DNA of 64,000 bases from Vibrio aquaticus (GTDB taxonomy: Bacteria > Pseudomonadota > Gammaproteobacteria > Enterobacterales > Vibrionaceae), in NCBI RefSeq assembly GCF_003970385.1, contig NZ_RXZH01000001.1, forward strand, positions 496,001 to 560,000, in the 5' to 3' direction. The position numbers and the translations under genes were made by a program. A model generated the notes under the pieces. It worked only from the letters and a program-made list of their open reading frames with translations. It searched no databases and was not told the origin of the DNA. How positions within the stretch are numbered: position 1 is the first letter of the stretch; each line of letters opens with the position of its first letter. Positions 8,577 through 16,945 of this stretch are shown here, one piece after another.

Positions 8577-10574
8577 ATGTCTCATATCCAACCTAGCTTG
8601 CGCGAACCCATTTGGTCACCTAGCGCTGAGCGAATCGAGAGTTCCAACCTATCCCAGTTCATTAAACACATTAATATTCAGGGATTTAATATCGGTGATT
8701 ATGACCAGCTACACACTTGGTCTGTTGAACACAAGAAAGAGTTCTGGCTTGAAGTTTGGCAATTTTGCGATGTTATCGGTTACAAAGGGGATTGCATCTT
8801 AGGCGAAGGATTGCCTAAATGGGACACATTCACGCCAAATCGTGACACGATTTGGTTTCCACAATCTCAGCTCAACTACGCGGAAAACCTTCTCGCGTAC
8901 GCGTTTCAGGCTCCGGATGACATCGCTATTTGGTTTAAAAACGAGCGTGGTGAGAGCCGTAAAATGACCTGGCAAGAACTGTGTGACCAAGTGTCTGTTC
9001 TTCAGCAATGGCTCAAACACAACGGTGTTGAGAAAGGGGATGTTGTTGCCGGTTATTTACCACATCTAACGGAAACCGTCATCGCGATGCTTGCCACTAC
9101 AAGCTTGGGCGCTATTTGGACATCCAGCTCACCAGATTTTGGCGTTGAGAGTGTCGTTGAGCGATTTGGTCAAGTACAACCTAAAATACTCTTTTGCTGC
9201 AATGGCTACGAGTTCAATGGTAAGCCTTTCCTGCTAGAAGATAAAAACCGTCAGATCGTAGCTGCCATCCCAAGCATCGTAAATACATGCCAAATTGAAT
9301 ACTTATCGACGCAGGCTGTGGTGAATGACGCAGAGCAAGTTATGTTTTCCGATTGGGAAGCAATTCTGGCTAGCTTCCTGCCGAGAGGAATAAGATACCA
9401 ACGCATCAGCTTTAACGATCCTTTGTTTGTCCTCTATTCATCAGGGACAACAGGCAAACCTAAGTGCATCGTTCATTCGGTTGGCGGCACGATTTTAAAC
9501 CACTTAAAGGAACATCAGCTCCACTGCGACATTCAGCCGAAAGATAGAGTGTTTTATTACACCACCTGTGGCTGGATGATGTGGAACTGGCATGTCTCTA
9601 CACTCGCCAGTGGCGCGAGCTTAGTGATTTATGACGGCAGTCCCATGCACCCAAATACTGATGTCCTATGGCAGCTTGCCGACGAAGCCGAAGTATCGTT
9701 GTTTGGTACTTCCGCGAAATATCTTGAGGCTCTACAAAAAAGCGATTTTGTTCCTTGTGAACACTATGCACTTGATTGCCTCAAAACGCTGTGTTCTACA
9801 GGGTCTGTACTTTACCCACAACAATTTGATTTTGTGCATCGCAACATTAAGGTTGACCTGCACTTAGCCTCTATTTCAGGTGGGACCGATATCTGCGGCT
9901 GCTTTGTCTTGGGGAACCCTATTTCGCCAGTGTATCGAGGCGAGTGTCAAGGTGCGGCACTCGGTATGAACATCGCGGTGTTTAATGAGCAGGGGGAATC
10001 TGTTGTGTCACAGCGGGGTGAATTGGTTTGCACCAATAGCTTCCCTAATCAGCCTCTGGGCTTTTGGCATGATGACGGCGAACGGTATCACAATGCCTAC
10101 TGGAGCAAGTTTAATAATACTTGGCACCACGGCGATGATGTAGAGATGACGGAATCAAATGGGATGATCTTCTTTGGCCGAAGTGATGCAACGCTCAACC
10201 CTGGTGGTGTCCGTATTGGTACCGCTGAGATTTACCAACAGGTTAATCAAATTCCACAAGTTTTGGATTCCATTGCGGTCAGTCGCAGAATCGATGGTGA
10301 CGAAAAAGTGGTGCTGTTTGTTCAGTTAGCCCCAGAGCATACGCTCGACACTGAGCTGAAAGATCAAATCAAGCAGACACTCAAAACGCAGTGTTCTCCG
10401 CGCCATGTCCCGAGTGAAATTTATACCTTAAGTGAAATGCCAAAAACGAAGTCAGGGAAACTGGTTGAGTTAGCGGTGAAACAAGTTCTTCATGGACTAG
10501 AGGTCAAGAACAAAGGGGCAATCGCCAACCCTTGGGTCTTGGATGAGATAAGCCAGTATCAAGCTCAGCAGTGA
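8577..10574 (+). CDS. aacS: Acetoacetyl-CoA synthetase
   Basis: A cytoplasmic ATP-dependent ligase that activates acetoacetate to acetoacetyl-CoA through an acyl-adenylate. The 665 residues match the family's length. Visible signatures are the P-loop-like YSSGTTGKPKCIVHS (about residues 285-300), the CGWMMWNW segment typical of acetoacetate and acetate ligases, GGTDICGCFV, and the C-terminal catalytic lysine region MPKTKSGKLVE. The start at 8577 has GAGG 6 bases upstream. It is divergent from phhAB; phenylalanine/tyrosine breakdown ends in fumarate and acetoacetate, so this enzyme would recover that acetoacetate. Leucine breakdown also yields acetoacetate, so its role need not be restricted to aromatics. 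Confidence 0.93.
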   Translation: MSHIQPSLREPIWSPSAERIESSNLSQFIKHINIQGFNIGDYDQLHTWSVEHKKEFWLEVWQFCDVIGYKGDCILGEGLPKWDTFTPNRDTIWFPQSQLNYAENLLAYAFQAPDDIAIWFKNERGESRKMTWQELCDQVSVLQQWLKHNGVEKGDVVAGYLPHLTETVIAMLATTSLGAIWTSSSPDFGVESVVERFGQVQPKILFCCNGYEFNGKPFLLEDKNRQIVAAIPSIVNTCQIEYLSTQAVVNDAEQVMFSDWEAILASFLPRGIRYQRISFNDPLFVLYSSGTTGKPKCIVHSVGGTILNHLKEHQLHCDIQPKDRVFYYTTCGWMMWNWHVSTLASGASLVIYDGSPMHPNTDVLWQLADEAEVSLFGTSAKYLEALQKSDFVPCEHYALDCLKTLCSTGSVLYPQQFDFVHRNIKVDLHLASISGGTDICGCFVLGNPISPVYRGECQGAALGMNIAVFNEQGESVVSQRGELVCTNSFPNQPLGFWHDDGERYHNAYWSKFNNTWHHGDDVEMTESNGMIFFGRSDATLNPGGVRIGTAEIYQQVNQIPQVLDSIAVSRRIDGDEKVVLFVQLAPEHTLDTELKDQIKQTLKTQCSPRHVPSEIYTLSEMPKTKSGKLVELAVKQVLHGLEVKNKGAIANPWVLDEISQYQAQQ

Positions 10575-10592
10575 TAAACGCTATAGAAACGA

Positions 10593-10616
10593 AAGCCCGA
10601 TCACAAGATCGGGCTT
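10593..10616. terminator. Bidirectional hairpin terminator
   Basis: AAGCCCGATC and GATCGGGCTT form a perfect 10-bp stem around ACAA, between the converging ends of aacS and the methyltransferase gene. T-rich sequence after the stem is short on the plus strand. Confidence 0.75.
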
Positions 10617-10641
10617 ATTCATCATGACTTAAAGCACTAGG

Positions 10642-11220
10642 TTACTTCTTCGCAACCGCCATCAGTACTTTTAGACTGCCTTGAGGCGTATCGATTTCAA
10701 ATGGCGTTGTCACAACAACCTCTTCAAAGCCTACGCTTGTCAAAACTTGTTTGGCGTGACCAATGGTCATTCCACCAACCTCATCTTTATCCGATAACCA
10801 GTCCCAATGAACAAAGTAACTGCCTTCGTCAACCAAGCTATAGATAATATCCGCGACATCGGCGTAGTTCGGTAAGAAACTACACACTGATGAAGCAACC
10901 ACAAGGTCAAATTGCGTTCGGAATGCTGGGTGCATCGCGACTAAGCCACGACTCAGCATATCCACTACAGGCTCTACATTATGGAGCTCTTTATTATCAA
11001 GCTGCTCGATCATTGCTTCAGAGCTATCTAGAGCAACAATATCTTTCGCCTCTGACGACATACGCTGGCTGAGTAAGCCCGTTCCACATCCAAAATCTAG
11101 AACGTGAAGCCCATTAATATCTACGACACTTTTTAATGATTCCAATGCTTTATCAGCATAGATATTAGTCGACGTTTCCGCATCCCAATTGACTGCGACA
11201 TCGTCCCAACTGTTAGCCAT
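10642..11220 (-). CDS. Class I SAM-dependent methyltransferase
   Basis: A soluble protein of about 193 residues with the Rossmann-fold methyltransferase motif I VLDFGCGTGLLSQRM (about residues 40-54), motif post-I acidic residue in IVALDSSEAMIEQL, and a motif near FDLVVASSVCSFLPNY that fits motifs II/III. The substrate cannot be deduced. Two adjacent ATGs (11223 and 11220) follow AGGGAG; the second has the better spacing of 6 bases. The gene is convergent with aacS and divergent from the LysR gene at 11365, which may regulate it. Confidence 0.88.
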   Translation of the reverse strand: MANSWDDVAVNWDAETSTNIYADKALESLKSVVDINGLHVLDFGCGTGLLSQRMSSEAKDIVALDSSEAMIEQLDNKELHNVEPVVDMLSRGLVAMHPAFRTQFDLVVASSVCSFLPNYADVADIIYSLVDEGSYFVHWDWLSDKDEVGGMTIGHAKQVLTSVGFEEVVVTTPFEIDTPQGSLKVLMAVAKK

Positions 11221-11364
11221 CATGATCTCCCTGTAACTACATCCATTAGGCATCTCTCAAGAGTACCAAAACTGCATGAAATTCATAGCATTTCAGTCTT
11301 AAAAACAGACATTTGAAAAGCTTTACTATAAGATCGATTCTATCTTAACCAGATTGAGTCCCTA

Positions 11365-12243
11365 ATGAACCTCTCGCAAATAGAAGCTTTTTGCACCGTT
11401 GCAGACACAGGCTCCGTTTCAGAAGCGGCGCGTCAACTTGAATGTAATCGCACTAAATTAAGCATGTCTATCAAGGCGTTAGAGAAAGACCTTGATGTTG
11501 AACTATTTGTCCGTAGTGGTAATAACCTCGTCTTATCTGAAGCCGGAAAAGCAATCTATAAAGACAGTCAAAACTTATTGGTAACGGCATCTCGCATTCG
11601 TCAGACCTGCGCTCAAGTCTCAGGTGAGTTCAACGCAGAAGTTTGGATTGCTCGCGATGATTCTCTTCCCGATGAGCTTTGGCAAGATCTTTCACATAGG
11701 TTAAACAACCGTTTTCCGGCGACTGCGTTTAATATCGTTCTGGCGTCTAGTGGGGATTTAGCCAACTTAGTGGCGACTTCGCAAGTGGACTTTGCCTTTG
11801 GGGTTGACTATGAACGTATTGATGATCCATTGATGACTTATCAGCCTCTAGGGAAAATTCGCCTAATGTCTGTCTGTCGCTCAAGTCATCCACTTGCGCG
11901 CCTCAGACGTGTTTCCGATGAAGAACTCCGCAACGCGATGCAAGCCGTCATGGTATATCTGAATGAAAAAGATAATCCAGAGTTACAGCCCTTCTCATTA
12001 CGCCATATCGGTTTTTCAAGCTTTGACTATATGTTGAATACCATCCTAGAAGAGGATGCGTGGGGCGTGCTTCCTGAACCTTTAATCCGTCACCTTCTCA
12101 GAAACCAAGATCTTGCAGTCATCAAGCATACCTACGGATTAACTCAGGAAGATTACTGCATGTTCACCGCAGCAGGGATGGCAGAACATCCGGGAATGTC
12201 TTGGATTGCCGATAAGCTCAATGAGTATCTCTTTGATTTCTAA
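11365..12243 (+). CDS. LysR-family transcriptional regulator
   Basis: A 292-residue DNA-binding regulator. The N-terminal winged helix-turn-helix is clear (MNLSQIEAFCTVADTGSVSE..., with SEAARQLECNRTKLSMSIKALEKDL at about residues 19-43, shown in part), followed by a periplasmic-binding-protein-like effector domain (about 90-292). It is divergent from the methyltransferase gene across a 144-base intergenic region, the usual arrangement of a LysR gene and its target. The effector is unknown. The residues in the recognition helix (CNRTKLSMSIK) differ from the common QSAVSRQI pattern. Confidence 0.93.
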   Translation: MNLSQIEAFCTVADTGSVSEAARQLECNRTKLSMSIKALEKDLDVELFVRSGNNLVLSEAGKAIYKDSQNLLVTASRIRQTCAQVSGEFNAEVWIARDDSLPDELWQDLSHRLNNRFPATAFNIVLASSGDLANLVATSQVDFAFGVDYERIDDPLMTYQPLGKIRLMSVCRSSHPLARLRRVSDEELRNAMQAVMVYLNEKDNPELQPFSLRHIGFSSFDYMLNTILEEDAWGVLPEPLIRHLLRNQDLAVIKHTYGLTQEDYCMFTAAGMAEHPGMSWIADKLNEYLFDF

Positions 12244-12437
12244 ACCATTCTGTCTTAGCTTGAGCAATAATCAGTCAGCGTCAAATTTAATGACAGCAAA
12301 AACCAGCCATAACTCATTGATTAATATAAATTTATTTGAATACACAGCAAAGTAGGTACTTGCGTGAGGCAGATTCTGTTTGTGAAATAATCAGATTATG
12401 AGAAAACTATAAGGGTGTTTATACAAGAGATGCCTTT

Positions 12438-13331
12438 ATGTGTGCCAGGACAAGCTTAAATGAAAAACGAATACTCACCTTCTCTGCTCTATTAGCATCG
12501 GGCTTTGCAGGCGGTGGCTTAGTACTCGGATTGCTTGTTGGTTCACTTGTCATTGTTTTTGACGGTGTCTATTCTCTAGTTAGTTTGCTGTTAACTTTAT
12601 TGTCACTCGCCGTGTCGCGATTTATTGAACGTCCCTCTAAGCGCGAGTTTCCATTTGGTAAGTCTGTTCTAGAACCGATTGTTATCGCCATTAAAGGCAG
12701 TGTTATTCTCGCTATCGTTGCCTACTCTCTCTACTCTGCGATCACTGCCCTATTCACAGGTGGCCGTGAAGTCGATGCCAGCATCGCAACCCTTTTCGGC
12801 ATCGTAAACGTCATCGGTTGTGGTTACGCTTGGTGGCATATCGCCAATAAATCTAAACGCTTTTCGTCTGGCCTGATTGAAGCTGAAGCCAAACAGTGGC
12901 AGATGGATACGCTACTCAGTGTCGCCGTGACTCTTGGATTTATCGCCGCGTGGTTGGTGTCGTTTTCACCTCTCTCACAATATGCCGTCTATGCCGACCC
13001 AGCCATGATGATTTTGATGTCGTTCTATTTCATTAAAGTACCCTTTGAAATGCTGCGCGACGCATTGCGAGAATTACTGATGATGAAGCCAAGTGAAGAG
13101 ATTTGTCATACCGTCGACACAGAAGTATCAGCGTTAGATAAGCAAGTGAGTCAAAACTTAGAGGTGGCAGCCGTCACTAAAGTGGGTCGCGAGCTTCGTG
13201 TCAAACTTGACGTTCATGCTCAAGGTAGCCAAGTGCCTGTGGCTGAGTTAGAAAAAACTCGCAGGGTGTTAAAAGATAAACTGTCTAAACTCTCACTTGA
13301 TCTGAATTTGACCATGAACATCGCAAGCTAA
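12438..13331 (+). CDS. CDF-family cation transporter-like protein
   Basis: A 297-residue inner-membrane protein with about six membrane segments in its first two-thirds and a cytoplasmic C-terminal domain (about residues 212-297), the architecture of cation diffusion facilitators. Canonical CDF proteins carry metal-binding pairs in segments 2 and 5; here the segment 2 motif reads FDGVYSLVS, which keeps one Asp but lacks the second carboxylate, and segment 5 reads QWQMD, keeping the Asp but with Gln where His or Asp is usual. Transport specificity is therefore uncertain, and it may carry a different ion. The start at 12438 is preceded by GAGATGCC; an ATG at 12430 is out of frame. Confidence 0.85.
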   Translation: MCARTSLNEKRILTFSALLASGFAGGGLVLGLLVGSLVIVFDGVYSLVSLLLTLLSLAVSRFIERPSKREFPFGKSVLEPIVIAIKGSVILAIVAYSLYSAITALFTGGREVDASIATLFGIVNVIGCGYAWWHIANKSKRFSSGLIEAEAKQWQMDTLLSVAVTLGFIAAWLVSFSPLSQYAVYADPAMMILMSFYFIKVPFEMLRDALRELLMMKPSEEICHTVDTEVSALDKQVSQNLEVAAVTKVGRELRVKLDVHAQGSQVPVAELEKTRRVLKDKLSKLSLDLNLTMNIAS

Positions 13332-13418
13332 GCCTACTCATACCTCTGGTTTTCTCTTGATCACTAGAGGTATGGTAATATCAACGCCTCGATAATAATT
13401 CCCCATGAGTAGTAGATC

Positions 13419-13757
13419 ATGTCTCAAGACAACCCTGTGGTTAAAGATGTATTCGTTGCGTTCCAAGTTATCCCTCGTCTAAAAGAAGGCAACAATTTTG
13501 AAGTGGTTGATAAAGCGATTGAGGTAGTAAAAGCGGCTAATGTGCCATATCAAGTTGGCGCAATGGAAACCACGATGAAAGGTGAACTCAATCATTTACT
13601 TGAGGTTGTCAAAAACGCTCAGCAAGCCTGTTACGATGCCGGTGCTTTAGAAGTCATCACCAACATCAAAATTCATAGCAAAACAGAAGCGGCTACAGAC
13701 ACATTCTGTACTTATGATAGAGGTGTGACTAAAGCCAACTATATGTTCGTTGACTAA
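13419..13757 (+). CDS. Thiamine-binding-like (MTH1187/YqgV) protein
   Basis: A small cytoplasmic protein of 112 residues that fits the UPF0045/thiamine-BP family, which folds as a ferredoxin-like sandwich and has been shown to bind thiamine-type ligands in some members. Recognisable features are the N-terminal strand VFVAFQVIPR, YQVGAMETTMKGEL at about residues 45-58 and the C-terminal ITNIKIHSKTEAA. A strong bidirectional terminator follows. Physiological role is not established for the family in Vibrio. Confidence 0.82.
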   Translation: MSQDNPVVKDVFVAFQVIPRLKEGNNFEVVDKAIEVVKAANVPYQVGAMETTMKGELNHLLEVVKNAQQACYDAGALEVITNIKIHSKTEAATDTFCTYDRGVTKANYMFVD

Positions 13758-13772
13758 TGTAAGTCCTTTTTT

Positions 13773-13809
13773 AAAAAGCCGCTAGACAGAACCTGTCTAG
13801 CGGCTTTTT
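13773..13809. terminator. Strong bidirectional terminator
   Basis: A 17-bp perfect stem (arms begin AAAAAGCCGCTAGACAG) around the loop AAC, with A and T runs at its ends, separates the convergent thiamine-binding-like and ASCH genes. It would stop transcription from both sides. Confidence 0.92.
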
Positions 13810-13829
13810 GTTTTCATATGACTTTATTG

Positions 13830-14297
13830 CTATTGAGCGTAGACCACTTTAAAGCGCTCCAATACCAACTGCATCTCTTCACTTGGGTCTATCTTAAGTT
13901 CTTCGCACTCTTTAGAGAAAAAGCGCCAATGTGCTTCTCTCCACCACTGCAGCGTTTTGTCACCCTCTCCTTCAGCGGCAGCAAACTCAGCCGATACGTC
14001 GCAGTAACGTGCCTGTGACACTTCCGTCATCTCAATAATGCAGATTGGCTCTCCTGACCAGTTAGTGACCACTTGCAAGTGGCCGACTTCAGGCATGGTC
14101 TCTCCTTCATGGGTATACCAGCGAGCCAGACTACACGAAGCCGTTTTCTCTCCTCGGAGGATCAATTCAGCGCAAATATTTGCATTAACTTCATCGGCAC
14201 AGAAATAATCAGCACTGAATGAGTGATAACGCTCTGCTTGACCCTGCTCCAAAGTCGTTAGGAAACTCTGTAGATAATCTCTGCTGCGTTTATCCAT
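13830..14297 (-). CDS. ASCH-domain protein
   Basis: A soluble protein of 155 residues with the ASCH fold: the core pattern LILRGEKTASCSLARWYTHE (about residues 46-65) followed by a strand CIIEMTEVSQ and the WWREAHWRFF segment match this RNA-binding-like family related to PUA domains. Members are thought to bind RNA or modified nucleosides; no specific function is established here. It points away from the integron integrase, the orientation a cassette gene would have, but no attC site is visible downstream; instead the gene runs into the stable terminator at 13773-13809. I therefore treat it as an ordinary chromosomal gene. Confidence 0.85.
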   Translation of the reverse strand: MDKRSRDYLQSFLTTLEQGQAERYHSFSADYFCADEVNANICAELILRGEKTASCSLARWYTHEGETMPEVGHLQVVTNWSGEPICIIEMTEVSQARYCDVSAEFAAAEGEGDKTLQWWREAHWRFFSKECEELKIDPSEEMQLVLERFKVVYAQ

Positions 14298-14599
14298 ATC
14301 ACGTTAAATCCATTTTGATAATAATTCGAGGCCTATAATCACGTTTGGGCTCTATAGCTTTGTACTTTCGTAATGAGGCCTCTCAGAGTATCGCTAAGAA
14401 ATTTACATTGTAAATAGGTATTGGACTTTTTAATCTGTGCTATCGACCATTTCTTCACATTTTTCTGTAACTCATAAGCTTAACACCAATCAAACTACTT
14501 GCATCACCTAGGAAGTATACCGCTCTTAACTCTTTCTTTATTGCAATTCCAACTGAGCAAAATCACTGTATAAAAAAACAGAACAACAAGTCAGACATT
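14298..14599. other. Integrase upstream region, possible attI
   Basis: This 302-base AT-rich stretch separates the ASCH gene from intIA and is where attI is expected. On the strand leading away from intIA, GTTAAGC (14483-14477) fits the integron core site GTTRRRY, about 117 bases from the integrase start, a normal attI distance. Another match to the core pattern (GTTAAAT, 14303-14309) is on the wrong strand. No attC-like imperfect palindrome was found, so no cassette appears to be present. The attI assignment is tentative. Confidence 0.4.
14566..14581. promoter_or_regulatory. LexA (SOS) box
   Basis: CTGT-ATAAAAAA-ACAG is a perfect CTGT-N8-ACAG LexA operator, 18 bases before the intIA start codon. 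Integron integrases of Vibrio are known to be repressed by LexA and induced by DNA damage, so this is the expected site. Confidence 0.9.
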
Positions 14600-15562
14600 A
14601 TGAAGAACCAGTTTTTACTCGGAATTAAAGAGCACATGCGTACGCGCCACTATGCGTCAAAAACGATAGACGCGTACCTACTTTGGATTAAGAAGTTCAT
14701 CACCTTCCATAATATGGAGCACCCTTCTAAGCTCGATGAAAGTCATGTCGAAGCCTTTCTCTCGCATTTAGCCATTCACGACAAGGTCGCAGCCAAGACA
14801 CAGGCCTTGGCGCTTAACTCGATTAACTTTCTGTACCGCGATTACTTTAGAACCCCACTCAACAACGAGATCAAATTTCAAAAGTCCTTGCTCGATAGAA
14901 AATTGCCGGTTGTGCTTACTAAACATGAAACCCGACAATTCTTGAAGCATATCGATCCTAAGTATCGCCTTCACATCATGTTGCTGTATGGATCAGGCCT
15001 GCGAGTTATGGAAGCGGTCAGACTTAGAGTGCAAGACATTGATTATGACTATAACGCAGTACGAGTTTGGCAAAGCAAGGGAGGAAAAAACCGAGTAGTG
15101 ACCCTAGCCAAAGAGCTTATCCCGATGCTTCAAGAGCAAGAAGCGATGGCACGACGATATTACCAAAAAGATATGAACACCCCGGGCTACAGTGGTGTCT
15201 GGCTCAACCGTTCACTGCAAAAAAAGTATCAGGGAGCAGAGCTTGAATTTAAGTGGCACTATTTATTCCCTTCTGGAAAACTCGCCCGCGATCCAGAATC
15301 CAATCAATTGCGACGTCACCATATCAACGCCATCGCCTTACAAAGAGCCGTTAAACGTAGCGCGAAAGAAGCCGGGATAGATAAGAACGTCACATGCCAT
15401 ACATTACGCCATAGCTTTGCGACCCACTTGCTAGAATCTGGAGCAGATATAAGAACCGTACAAGAGCAGTTAGGCCATAGTGACGTGCGCACAACGCAAA
15501 TCTATACCCATGTATTAGAAAGAGGCGCTAGTGGCGTTCAGAGCCCGCTCTCGAGCTTATAG
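14600..15562 (+). CDS. intIA: Integron integrase IntI
   Basis: A tyrosine recombinase of 320 residues that inserts and excises gene cassettes by attI x attC recombination. The catalytic set is complete: Arg135 (GSGLRVMEA), His267 and Arg270 (HTLRHSF), His293 (LGHSD) and Tyr302 (IYTH). The extra segment specific to IntI is present (about 216-241, including LEFKWHYLFPS and QLRRHHI), separating it from phage and XerCD enzymes. It runs convergently toward rplT, exactly as in the Vibrio superintegron locus. The upstream LexA box implies SOS induction. No cassette array follows on its attI side; see the finding. Confidence 0.95.
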   Translation: MKNQFLLGIKEHMRTRHYASKTIDAYLLWIKKFITFHNMEHPSKLDESHVEAFLSHLAIHDKVAAKTQALALNSINFLYRDYFRTPLNNEIKFQKSLLDRKLPVVLTKHETRQFLKHIDPKYRLHIMLLYGSGLRVMEAVRLRVQDIDYDYNAVRVWQSKGGKNRVVTLAKELIPMLQEQEAMARRYYQKDMNTPGYSGVWLNRSLQKKYQGAELEFKWHYLFPSGKLARDPESNQLRRHHINAIALQRAVKRSAKEAGIDKNVTCHTLRHSFATHLLESGADIRTVQEQLGHSDVRTTQIYTHVLERGASGVQSPLSSL

Positions 15563-15645
15563 AGTAATGCTGGCGAGAGGCTTAAGAGGTTGAACAGAGT
15601 GTTCGAAGTAACGATTGAGATGGGTTGGTGTATGACGGATATAAA

Positions 15646-15669
15646 AAAGGAGAGCCTAAGCTCTCCTTT
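15646..15669. terminator. Bidirectional terminator, intIA / rplT
   Basis: GGAGAGC and GCTCTCC pair around CTAA and are flanked by AAA/TTT extensions. The hairpin lies between the convergent 3' ends of intIA and rplT and has A/T runs for both strands. Confidence 0.88.
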
Positions 15670-15694
15670 CCTTAATCCTAATAACTGACTCTAA

Positions 15695-16048
15695 TTAAAG
15701 AGCAGCTTTCGCTTTTTCAACTAGAACTGCGAATGCAGCTTTGTCGAATACCGCGATGTCAGCAAGAATCTTACGGTCGATCTCGATAGATGCTTTCTTA
15801 AGACCGTTGATGAAACGGCTGTAAGATAGACCATTCTGACGAGATGCAGCGTTGATACGTGCAATCCACAGTTGACGGAATTGACGTTTCTTGTTGCGAC
15901 GGTCACGGTAAGCGTATTGACCAGCTTTAGTAACTGCTTGGAAAGCTACGCGGTAAACACGTGAACGTGCACCGTAGTAACCTTTAGCTTGTTTTAGAAC
16001 TTTCTTATGACGTGCACGAGCTTGTACACCACGTTTTACGCGAGGCAT
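15695..16048 (-). CDS. rplT: 50S ribosomal protein L20
   Basis: L20 is an early assembly protein of the large subunit and, in other bacteria, a translational repressor of its own operon. The 117-residue product starts [16 protein letters not shown], contains the lysine/arginine-rich helix and ends [16 protein letters not shown], all typical. A clear AGGAG ribosome site precedes the ATG. It follows rpmI by 41 bases, in the order thrS-infC-rpmI-rplT shared by gamma-proteobacteria. Confidence 0.99.
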   Translation of the reverse strand: MPRVKRGVQARARHKKVLKQAKGYYGARSRVYRVAFQAVTKAGQYAYRDRRNKKRQFRQLWIARINAASRQNGLSYSRFINGLKKASIEIDRKILADIAVFDKAAFAVLVEKAKAAL

Positions 16049-16089
16049 TATGCTTCTCCTAAACTAAACGATTGATAAACTAAAAAGAA

Positions 16090-16284
16090 TTATGCGTATG
16101 GTAGCATACGAGCAACTGCAGCCACTTCACACTTAGGAAGGATTGCATTTGGACGAAGCTGACGCTTGTTCTTAGTAGTACGCTTAGTCAGGATGTGACG
16201 TTTAGTAGCGTGCTTAAACTTAATACCACCAGCAGTTTTCTTAAAACGCTTAGCAGCACCTTTGTTGGTTTTCATCTTAGGCAT
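16090..16284 (-). CDS. rpmI: 50S ribosomal protein L35
   Basis: A 64-residue basic ribosomal protein beginning [17 protein letters not shown] and ending [13 protein letters not shown], the usual length and termini of L35. It lies between infC and rplT. The 106-base leader after infC contains a 12-bp hairpin with a GTAA tetraloop, a candidate L20-binding operator that would couple rpmI and rplT expression to free L20. Confidence 0.99.
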   Translation of the reverse strand: MPKMKTNKGAAKRFKKTAGGIKFKHATKRHILTKRTTKNKRQLRPNAILPKCEVAAVARMLPYA

Positions 16285-16340
16285 GATGAATAACTCCGCA
16301 TTGTTGAGTTGTATTAAACAATAGTAATCAGGGCGAACAA

Positions 16341-16368
16341 AACCCAGCCACCTTACGGCAGCTGAGTT
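16341..16368 (-). promoter_or_regulatory. Candidate L20 operator hairpin
   Basis: On the transcript strand a 12-bp stem with two or three G-T pairs closes a GTAA (GNRA-type) tetraloop, 57 bases before rpmI and just after infC stops. E. coli L20 represses rpmI-rplT by binding leader structures near this place. The sequence lacks a strong T-run, so a simple terminator is less likely. Binding is inferred. Confidence 0.45.
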
Positions 16369-16390
16369 CTATTACTTGCAAAGCCGTTAA

Positions 16391-16942
16391 TTACTTCTTT
16401 TTAGGGGCAAGAACCATGATCATCTGACGACCTTCGATCTTCTTAGGGAAAGATTCCACTACTGCTAATTCAACAGTGTCTTCCTTAAGACGATTTAGAA
16501 CGTCGACACCGATCTCTTGGTGTGCCATTTCTCGGCCACGGAAGCGAATTGTTACCTTCACTTTGTTGCCTTCTTCAAGGAAACGCGTCAGGTTGCGTAG
16601 TTTTACCTGATAGTCTCCAATATCAGTTCCAGGACGGAATTTTACTTCCTTAATCTGAACCTGTTTTTGCTTCTTCTTCTGCTCTTTAGCAGACTTGCTC
16701 TTCTCAAAGAGGAATTTACCGTAGTCCATTACACGACATACTGGTGGCTCAGCGTTTGGACTAATTTCTACTAGATCCATACCCGCTTCTTCAGCTGCTG
16801 CTACCGCTTCTTGAATTGAAACAACACCAACTGATTCACCATCAGCGCCAGTTAAACGAACTTCACGAACGCCACGAATTTCACCGTTTAAACGATGAGC
16901 ATTTTGTTTGGCCGGTACTTGGCCGCGTCTTCCGCCTTTAAT
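16391..16942 (-). CDS. infC: Translation initiation factor IF-3 (ATT start)
   Basis: IF-3 binds the 30S subunit and checks start codons. The full protein is 183 residues, starting at a rare ATT codon (16942-16940): [20 protein letters not shown] follows, and GGAGG lies 8 bases upstream. The first in-frame ATG (16780) would remove the whole N-terminal domain, so ATT is the true start, as in E. coli, where the rare codon lets IF-3 repress its own translation. The start lies 3 bases after the thrS stop, and its ribosome site is inside the end of thrS. The C-terminal region reads [10 protein letters not shown]. Confidence 0.98.
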   Translation of the reverse strand: MKGGRRGQVPAKQNAHRLNGEIRGVREVRLTGADGESVGVVSIQEAVAAAEEAGMDLVEISPNAEPPVCRVMDYGKFLFEKSKSAKEQKKKQKQVQIKEVKFRPGTDIGDYQVKLRNLTRFLEEGNKVKVTIRFRGREMAHQEIGVDVLNRLKEDTVELAVVESFPKKIEGRQMIMVLAPKKK

Positions 16943-16945
16943 AGT

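Noticed and set aside
13830..14297. ASCH gene as the first integron cassette
   Set aside because: Orientation fits, but no attC lies at its 3' end; a strong terminator and ordinary gene follow instead.
14303..14309. GTTAAAT as attI core site
   Set aside because: It matches GTTRRRY but on the integrase's own strand, so cassettes would face the wrong way; GTTAAGC at 14483-14477 is better.
14600..15562. Phage integrase or XerCD at this locus
   Set aside because: The IntI-specific extra segment, the LexA box and the rplT-adjacent position identify an integron integrase; no other phage genes are present.
16391..16780. IF-3 beginning at the internal ATG
   Set aside because: It would drop the N-terminal domain; the ATT start with a consensus ribosome site restores normal length.
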